Both the position numbers and the translations under genes were made by a program. Shown one piece after another: positions 25,101-32,919 of a DNA stretch of 64,000 nucleotides (positions are counted from its first letter, which is position 1; every line of letters starts with the position of its first letter). Under the pieces are notes generated by a model. That model worked only from the letters and a program-made list of their open reading frames with translations, ran no database searches and was not told where the DNA came from. This stretch comes from Marasmius tenuissimus (taxonomy: Eukaryota > Basidiomycota > Agaricomycetes > Agaricales > Marasmiaceae), in NCBI GenBank assembly GCA_029532415.1, contig JAQOTA010000015.1, positions 1,674,001 to 1,738,000 of the forward strand. Direction: 5' to 3'.

Positions 25101-25906
25101 CGTGTGCTCGGGGCTCTCCGCCTCCCAGTAGTACCGCCATTCGTAGGGGTGTCTCTACCAGGGTAGAGGGCCGAAGCTGCAGAGTCGCTTACGCCAGTCA
25201 AGGCAGCGAGCTCTGTTCGAAAAAGATAAGCAAAATGAAGAGCAGAGTCAGTCAGGAGACGTACTATTGGATTTCCCCCCATCGCCATCGCCAACCTTCA
25301 TAGGTCGTCTACAGACACCGCATACTCCGAGATTTGACTTTCTGGGAACCGCTGTCCTTGCTTGACTTGGAGGTGGACCATAGACCGCAGTAAAGCATGC
25401 CTGGAAACAGTATGTAAATCGAAGAACTTCAAAGCATCCAACAACGGCTGGTTACGACCGAGCAAAATTAAGAAAATTTCACGTACCTCATGCAATGCAT
25501 GTCCACACTCTGGAACAATATGGGGCTTTTCTCCTGGCAGCCTAAAGCTGAAACTGAGAGGCTCAAGACAGACAGGGCAATCCTCCTCCTCCTCGACATG
25601 ATCCTGATTGCTGACGACTGGTAAAGGAGCAATATGCATGATGGCGTAGGGATGAGAAACTACAGAATCTGCAGCGGAGGCAACAGAATAAAGGGACGGA
25701 GGTTTGGGGGTAGAACGATTAAAAATGGACTGAAGGGAACGAATGGAGCGTTTTGAGTGTGGAAGGGGAGAAGGAAGAGGGCTCGGGGGCGTGATGCGAT
25801 CAGGGTTTGTCACACTGACAGAAGTAATACCTCTGGCTGTTGCCCTGGGCTGGGAAGAGGTATTTTTCGAACTCCAAGTCCCGTTGCCTGATTTGTTGGG
25901 CAGCAT
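22120..25906 (-). CDS. RING-H2/PH/VWA protein of Far1/Ste5 scaffold type, with an apparent 1-base deletion
   Basis: Five exons: 25487-25906, 25265-25400, 23446-25212, 22296-23391 and 22120-22242. Domains in order: a RING-H2 (CPVCLEPLSF ... PECGHALHEACFTAVYG ... CGVCRRPMK, about residues 110-200); a disordered Ser/His/Pro-rich stretch; a PH domain (LLSVRRDSLVREFYVYLFKE to SLEAWKNTIQALVNMF, about 430-560); a polyQ tract of nine; and a C-terminal VWA domain (MDLIMVISLPPP, then MILVSDAADSTRRAQMDLVL and GYGRSHDPASLWLMSNHTSG) with a helical tail. RING-PH-VWA is the order in yeast Far1 and Ste5, scaffolds that tether Gbeta-gamma, Cdc24 and the pheromone MAPK cascade. One base is missing near 23259-23261: VP in one frame and IHSFGYGRSHDP in the next. 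The spliced length is one short of a multiple of three (1,180 residues if restored). The start is the first ATG before MLPNKSGNG. Confidence 0.82.
23259..23261 (-). other. Apparent single-base deletion in the VWA domain (CCC where CCCC is expected)
   Basis: On the - strand GCA AAT GTC CCA TTC ACT reads off into a dead frame. AAT GTC CCN ATT CAC TCA TTC GGC TAC would give the conserved NVPIHSFGYGRSHDP. No AG acceptor exists to make an intron. Confidence 0.75.
24137..24163 (-). repeat. CAG/CAA microsatellite encoding polyglutamine
   Basis: A CTG/TTG run on the + strand is (CAA)n(CAG)n on the coding strand and gives nine glutamines between the PH and VWA parts of the Far1/Ste5-like protein. Such runs are often length-variable. 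Confidence 0.85.
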
Positions 25907-27072
25907 TAAAGGGCCCTGCTTGCTGTCTGTCAGGCCGTACCCTCTGTCGATGTTGTCGCACAAGAGGAACCTCACAAATCCAGGCTTAGGCTACCCGAAA
26001 TCTCGCTTAATCTCCTTTCGCTTTAACTCCCACGCGGTGTGCAAAGCAACAATCCCAGCGATCCTCATTTCTTCTGTTGACTTTTGTTGTTCCCGCAAAT
26101 TCATCTGTCTGCCTGTCTATCTGTCCGTGTCTTCTTCCTTCTGCACTGCCCCAAGGTGCCAGGTAGTACCACCCTCTGGCCTGGCAAGCAACCGACTCGG
26201 TCCCAGACTGAGAGCGCTACAATCGCATCTCGATGGAGCAATCTCGACTTCACTCTGTCTCGATGCTGCATATGTACTAGCTGATCCATATGATCTGGGT
26301 TCAAAATCGCGTATATTGCCTAAGTTGCGAATGAATGAATCTCGGGACCTCTTCCCACTCATTTCAACGAGTTGTCAAATCAGGACAGATGAAAAAGCCA
26401 TTATAATTGGTCTGTTTGTGACATCGGCCCTCAATTACCTCTCTTCGAGGTCATGGACCCATCAGGCTCAACGAGCGTATGCCAGTCGTTAGTAGGTCCT
26501 ACTTATCGGTCTCCAACTGTCACTTCCACAAATGATACAGCACTGACTGAATACAGCCGAAAAACATACCTCCGTTCGTCGCCATATGGAAGGAAATCAG
26601 CGGCATCCCCATTCGACGTCGAATTTTTCCCCAGATTGCATCCGGCCCCAAGTAGTCACCGGATCCAGTACTACTCGATCGTATACATACCGGTCGCGCG
26701 AGATGCTACACCTGGCGAGCAATTCACGAGTCTCGGGCTCTCTTTTCGAATCTACACCCCACGTCCCATTGCGAGAAGGCTCAAACAAGTTTCGAGTTGT
26801 ATAATGGGCACAGGGCTCGCCTCTATGACTGTCCTCATCAACAGCCGCGGAACACCCTGCTCTGCAGTGTCAGTACATGCATGGCACGCTTTGCCCACAC
26901 AGATATTCCGTGCTCCAGAACGCGTCGGAATCACAGCACGTATTCAATTCCACTCGGATGGGTGACCTTTTGGGCTTTGGTTCTCTCAGGCGGAACACCA
27001 CCCATTCAGGAAGCTTAAATTCTTTATCCATCTGTATTGTCGGCAAGATGGGCCAACAACACACCCAGAAAA
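25907..27072. other. 1.2 kb without a supported gene
   Basis: Between the start of the Far1/Ste5-like gene and the 3' end of the DOPA-dioxygenase gene. The longest frame (26453-26965, +, about 170 codons) has no recognisable motif, and the opposite strand is equally open in 60-80 codon pieces (about 26597-26934), so neither can be called. The left 300 bp must contain the promoter of the gene starting at 25906. Confidence 0.4.
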
Positions 27073-27795
27073 CTACCGACTCAAGAAATCCGTTCGCAGC
27101 GGCCAAGGCTTCCCAATCCACGACATCAATTCCGTATGATCTTTCAACGCATTCCCAGTGTTTGGGTGGATCAGAACCCTACAAAAGATTTCCCAGTCAA
27201 CTTTGATACAGAAACGCTCAATCAAGGCTGCCGATACTCACGAACAGGGTCCTCGATATATGGTCAGCCACGAAAATAGGGTGCCCGTCTGATGTGGGTT
27301 GAAGGTGTTCACTTCGAACATTCCGGTGGGGTGCGGTCCAATGGCTTTGTCCCAAAACCGATAGATGCGAAGCTAGGGAAAGGCGATCGACAAAAGTTCA
27401 ATTCACGGAGGAAATGGCTCGGAGATAAGCATGTTTGTGCCCACCTCTGGAAACTCTCTTCGAATTCTTTCGTGCAATTCACGTGCGTATTTCACATCGT
27501 CAGCATGTGCGAGCTCATAGTACACTGTTCATATCCCGATGGTCGCAGAATCCAAGATATCAGAATTCAGGAAGTGAGATTCGAATACCCGGAGAGACAT
27601 ACCATGAAAATCAAACCCGTTATTCTTCTTGTCAAGGGGGTCTACAAATTCATCATATGCCTTGCTCAACGGAGGATTTTCCTGGCCTGGCGGGAGGTTG
27701 ACGAGAGACTTCCCGTCGGCGTTGACTCCAGTCGGTAGTGGCGGAGCATTCTCGTACCCAAGTAGAGGCGAAGGGTAAGTATTCGGAGTGGACAT
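27073..27795 (-). CDS. DOPA 4,5-dioxygenase-family protein
   Basis: Four exons (27603-27795, 27445-27524, 27242-27372, 27073-27178) give 169 residues, the family's size. After a Pro-rich lead come FDFHVYYELAHADDVKYA, ARELHERIRREFPE, IGPHPTGMFEVNTF, FSWLTIYRGPCSVLIHPNTG and a terminal WIGKPWPLR. The histidines in FDFHVYY, GPHPTG and LIHPNTG are the ones expected to bind the metal. The fly agaric enzyme DodA opens the ring of L-DOPA to betalain and muscaflavin pigments; many fungi carry uncharacterised relatives of unknown substrate. The neighbours give no pathway hint. An upstream in-frame non-ATG extension was ignored in favour of the ATG at 27795. Confidence 0.85.
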
Positions 27796-28383
27796 AGCAC
27801 TTGGAGAGTGAAAATGCAGACTAACGATCGGATTGACACCGGCTGATTTTATTGGATTCCAGGGAAGAGGCTTTGTCAAGGCTTTGTCATGAAGTTTGTA
27901 AGTCTTAGTGAGAGGAAAGGAGAATCCCTAGGACGGATGATGTGATTTGGTTTACGTCGCACACGCACTGCGCAGTAGTACGGAGTCCGTTGTGGAATCG
28001 TTCCGTAGCAAATCATTACTCCGCTGGAGGAGAATTGATTATACCTCGCAAGAAGATAATACAGTGATCCCAACCGAACCGAAAACCGTTAGCAATGACG
28101 CTTGCAATAACCTTCGTATCATGTTTCTAATGGTTTGTTGAAAGCGGGCCAAGGGGATCAACGAAAAAACCGGGACCGCTGCAAGCGAAAGAATCGGTGA
28201 GTCTGAATTGTTATTTGGAGTGTGATATGTACAAATCTGGTTCCTAAGTGTACAACAGATCCATATCGATACTTACAACAAACAGTGGATTGTGTTGAAA
28301 AATGCGTTGGAAAGACGATGTATGTTGGGATGCTTGTATGAAAAACCGAGGCTAGAATAATGATTATGGGTTGGGGTGGGTTC
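27796..28383. other. Intergenic, no gene seen
   Basis: 588 bp holding the promoter of the DOPA-dioxygenase-like gene and the 3' UTR of the RING gene, both on the - strand. No motif stands out. Confidence 0.45.
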
Positions 28384-31073
28384 TCACGGAATGAATATTC
28401 GGGAATATCCTTCGACCCTGGAAGACCCTCAGTTCCGTCTAATCAGGGTTCGAGTAACAAAAGGCTTACGTTCTGCGGCAACATGGACAGCGGTGTTTGG
28501 AGGCTGAAGATTGGGCGGCCAAACTCTCTCGACATTGGTCACACATTGACAAACACCTGGCGCAATTATTGTCAAATGTTGAATTGGTTTGCACGCAAGA
28601 GGTCGTAACGACTTACCGACAAGGCCAGCAAATGACCTGCCTTGGTTCTGCTGTACATATGACACAGTTTCGTCGACTGTCATCACTTGAGTATTCCGAG
28701 CTCTTCGAAGTACCCTGCTTGCTGTGTGCTGCGCCGAGACGTGTTTAGGATCGAGTTGCCATCCAGTAAAAGGACGACTCACCCGTACGAGAGGCCGGTG
28801 GTGCCAACAGTGCCTGATACCGTCTTCTAGTGAGCGGGGAATTTCCTCCATAGGCCATATGAGCTAACATGGCGGATGAAACTGCCTCAGGGGAAGTGCC
28901 TCTCGTCTGCAAATCCGAATAAAGAGAGACAGCTTCAGCATCTCGTTCATCCTCCAAGTCGCTGGTATCGCCAGAGTCGATCTCCTCATCTGATCCAACC
29001 TCACTTGCGTCCGTCCACTCCTCGTCGTCCCCCTCGTCGTCGCTAAGTTGCTCCCCTCTGATGAACATCTCGTACTCCCGTTCATGCGCCAGACTCTCGT
29101 CATCTTCGCTTTCGCAGAGAGGATTCTCGCCCTCGTGTTCAATCGCCACCTCTTGTCCGACGAGTCTATCCCTTACTTTCCTTCCCCGTAGGCAGTCCCA
29201 AACGAGCCCCAGGAACCCAACAAAGACACCCCACATAGTCGAACCTAGTGTTCTTACCCCCCAGTACCACCCCTGATTTACCGTGAAGAACCCAGGCACA
29301 CCGAACACCCGTCGCCCGTTTCCCAGCCCTCCTCCGTTCCCCACCAGATTTACGTCGCGGATCTCGTTCTTGAGGCCCTTCATTAGTTTAACCCTCTTGT
29401 TGACACGGAGTCTACTGGAGCCTGCACCCCTGGAGGTCTTGATAGTCGTGACGGACCCATGTAGGACTTGGACAACCCCGTTCCGGTTCATCTTCATAGT
29501 GCCTTGTTCCACCTTTTCGCGCGTTGAAGACCTCGCAATCATGTCGCTGGGTAGGGAAGCTACGACACCGGAAACTTCATTACCCCAACCGCGAAGCCCG
29601 GTAGCTTCGAGGCTTGCGGTTCCGACGCGAAGGAGAACGACGCCGAAATCTTCCTCCCAAGGTGGGGACCAAGACCATCCTTCCGTGGGGCCACCGTCTT
29701 GAGATACAGAAAGATATTGTCAGAAGTCAAGACTAACAATCGAGCAAACGTGTTCCTTACCGGCTGAAGTGAGGCCAAGGCCTAGCAAGGGTTTCGTTAC
29801 CTTCCCGGTGAGGAGGAGTTGAGTAATTGTGTTCAGAAAGATGGTGAGTGATATCAACAGTAACAAAACGGATTCAAATAAGTTCGGGATGTAATTGAGG
29901 ATTGGGTAGTGTCCAATTCCTGCTGGACTTGAATATAACTTCCGTGGCGGCTGAACACCGTCGGGAATGGATGACGAGGTGTTCTCGGCAAGAGCATACA
30001 CGAACAGGGTAGAGTGAAAGTGTATCAAAGAAAGGACGGAAGAGAGTGCAGTGGGTAGGAGACGGTGACCTGACCACCGTTTTCTAACAGACAGGAGGTG
30101 GAAGATGGTAAGCTGGAGGAGAGGAATCGTGATGGAGATGAGAACGTGTTTGTCAGGGCGAGAGGGCAGATCATCCGGCTTGATGACGTGAGTGTATGAG
30201 GATGAGTATGCATACAAGAGGAAGGCATATCCAACCTAGTTAGCCATAGTATTAGCTCGTTCAAGTATCTGTTCAGCAGCGACTGGGTACACACCAGATT
30301 GAATGGCGAAGTATTCGCCTGCATATGAGCGCCAATTCCGACGCTGACACCGTCAAGACCCTTCACAAAGGCTTCCACACAAAATGCGCCACATATAGCG
30401 CAGAACGTCTGCCAACATATATCTCTCATCTCCTGCGACTCGCTCCAAACCCTCATATATGTCACGTAGTGGTTGTCAATAGAAGGGTATAAGTCGGTGG
30501 CTTGAAGTAAAAGCAGGGTCCATAGGAGAAGCGATTTGAACATAAGGTATAGTGTCGGTAAATGGAGCGCAAGTCGGGTAGTTGTCCTATCCATGTCGAA
30601 CGGTAAAACTGCGTCACACAGACGCCGCAGCAGTATTCGACCTGATCTTCTCCGAGGATGAAATGGGATTGGAACACGGGTCGGGACGACAACGTTCTCG
30701 ATACGATGCATTAGGACCATCTAAATGGTGGAATGAAGATGGCATTCAGAGCTCAAAAATTGAATATACGTTGAAGGATCTCGCTCACCATAAGTATCAG
30801 ACCTATCATGTAACTCGATGTAAAGAATCCCCAAGGCCCCGGCGCGGCCTGGCGCGGCACATCTGGAACTAGTGGAGGCGCATATCCGGGAGATGGTGCA
30901 GGAGTTGGCAGGGAGTAATCGATAGCTGTAACTGGAATTGGGGTAGCGGAAAAGCCAGCGTCCGAGTCGAGCCCTCGAATCCGAGAAAGTAAACGAGATG
31001 GGTAGGAGAATAAGGACCCAATCGAGCTCAAGTTAATGGAAATGTTATAACTTGAATTCTGAAGCTCTGACAT
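28384..31073 (-). CDS. Multi-pass membrane RING-finger E3 ligase (Asi1/Asi3-like)
   Basis: Seven exons: 30789-31073, 30295-30720, 29761-30235, 28783-29697, 28617-28728, 28470-28556 and 28384-28417; 777 residues. At least seven hydrophobic helices are visible, for example MFKSLLLWTLLLLQA, LISITIPLLQLTIFHLL, FESVLLLLISLTIFLNTI and MWGVFVGFLGLVW. An acidic linker follows (SDDEGDDEEWTDASEVGSDE). The C-terminus is a RING: NCVICTAEPRQVICWPCRC, CLSMCDQCRE, HRCPCCRRTVEGYSR. The general plan (polytopic membrane part, acidic loop, extreme C-terminal RING with CxxC-type ends) is that of yeast Asi1/Asi3, which degrade proteins at the inner nuclear membrane. Tul1/Dsc1 is an alternative, but its RING differs. 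The last exon is only 34 nt and was accepted because it completes VEGYSRIFIP, a tail seen in such RING proteins. Confidence 0.8.
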
Positions 31074-32326
31074 GGAGAAGAGATTTAAAGAGGGCTTGAG
31101 TGGCCCTTTACCAGGTGTGGGGGAGGCCAGCGATTTGTAGTCGGGAGGGGTGGCCAGCACCAGGCAACTTTATTACAGTAACATCATAACTTCCTAAACC
31201 GGGTAGTTTGGTGCGAAATGCTCGTGGTTTGGGACCAAAGTGGTCCAAATGGAGCCAAAACGCGTTGTGCTCCTGCTGCATCTCGGACTCGGGAGGCATC
31301 CTGATCGTCCACGTTGGATGTTGATTCAATCTGTAATTTAACGGGGAAAGGCCAGGCAAGTCACAATCCTGTTCCGGTATGTTTGTTCCCAAATGACTGG
31401 GGGGGATGGCCGCAAGCGGCGCGGGTCGAACCTCTCTGTTGTGAGAAAACCCCGTCTGAGCGTCCGCACCCAATCCCCGCCAAAATTTGATGGCTCGCAC
31501 TTGAGAAATAATTCTATTGCATGCCTCATTGAACACACTCTGTCGGAGTAGCATAGCAGTCGTCACCGACGCCTATAGTCGCAGCACTGCAACTACAGGC
31601 GTCAGTGAGCAGTGAGCACGATATTCTTCGGGCTCACTTACGCCACCTGACTATGGTACTATATTACTTATTTAGCTTATCGAGAATGGCAGTCAGACGA
31701 AAGAGGCACACAAAAATGAATGGCATTGTTCTCAGAATAGGGTCCAGTCTCTAAGCTAAGATAAATGAAGGGACTTAAAGAAACGGTCCTAGATAAAACT
31801 GCATTTCAGTCAGAGGAGAGCTTGTTGCAGAAAAAACGAGCATTACGCACCGTAAACTGATACTGGAATCCAGCAGGGGGTCCGGCTATTGGCGGCAGTG
31901 CATGAAAATGTTGTGGGCACGGTGAGGTCCAACAGAGAGCCTTCGGGAGAGGCATAGAAGGACGAAGGCGGGTTAGGCATCGGGATTATAGGCAGACGAC
32001 AGACGGGGGAGACTCAGAGTGTAAAAATGAACGCGCTCGTCCAAATCAGGAGCGTGGGAAATGGGTTGAAAAACCTGCACAATCCTGTAAGAGGCCAAAC
32101 CTAAAGGTTCGGCAATCATGGTTTGCCAATTCTCCTGGTACGAGATGAAGCCCAACTTTACATCGAAGGTTTACACTAATATAGTGAATGTTACGCATTG
32201 AATGTCCGAAATTTGATAAAAGAGTCCTTGAAGAGTCCGTAATGTCCGTGAGGCGAGTGAATGTTCGTAAAATGTGGAATAGGGCATGCCCGAAAAGTGA
32301 TGCATAGAGTAGAGGGAGGGTTAGGT
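31074..32326. other. 1.25 kb without a supported gene
   Basis: Upstream of the RING gene and downstream of the repeat-protein gene. A - strand frame of about 149 codons from the ATG at 31554 to 31108 lies immediately before the RING start. It has no recognisable motif and could be an upstream frame in the leader or a small unknown gene; evidence is too thin to call. The rest is AT-richer and unremarkable. Confidence 0.4.
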
Positions 32327-32919
32327 TCAGAGATGGAACCCAAACCCGAGCTTAAGACCACCCAGCTTGAGTCCACCACTGAGGATTGTCTTGAGCAAAC
32401 CGCCCAAACTGAGGCCAGCGGAGGCAGCGACCTGGACAAAGTTGACGCCCAGGAAGTCGAAGGAGGCTGTAATGGCGAGCTTGATGCAGACTTGCAGGGA
32501 AGCAGTCAGCAGGGGGATGAGTGCAACGAACAGCCCACCAACACATCCACCGCATGCATGGATGAAGCCGCTGATGCAGATACCAAGATCGGCGCAGATT
32601 CCGAAAACGGCGCTTGCCTCTCCTGTGACAACGATGCTAATAACTGCATCGAGGGCAAGGAAGACCGACTGTACGATACGCATAAGGTTTTGCTCGACGA
32701 TACAAGGGACGTGAACACTCACAGCACACAGGTCGGCAATCAACCTCGCACAAGCATCGACGGAGATCGCAGCGGCACCATCCACTCCGGCCAGGACAAC
32801 AGAGATATCAGCACCGACGAGGAGCTTGACTTTAGCGGTCGCATCAAGAATGATCCCTTTGAGTTGCCCGACGATGGCGCCAACATTATCAGAGGTGCAG
32901 TCGCTGGATTGAAGAGCCT
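32327..32919 (-). repeat. Internal unit 4 of the tandem-repeat protein (one intron fewer)
   Basis: Exons 32723-32919 and 32327-32668. Landmarks: KALQSSDCTSDNVGAIVGQL, SVDACARLI, AVISIVVTGEASAVFG, CADLG, FVALIPLLTASLQVCIKLA and SFDFLGVNF, then a Gly/Leu-rich C-terminus (GGLLKTILSGGLKLGGLK). At the site of the third intron of units 1-3 (after ADLG) the sequence is continuous coding, so that intron is absent here. Confidence 0.72.

Noticed and set aside
26453..26965. 170-codon open frame on the + strand
   Set aside because: No recognisable motif, no convincing splice sites, and the opposite strand is equally open. Left as unsupported.
31108..31554. 149-codon open frame on the - strand before the RING gene
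   Set aside because: No domain or homology cue; it sits where the RING promoter and leader must be. It may be a leader frame, but there is not enough evidence.
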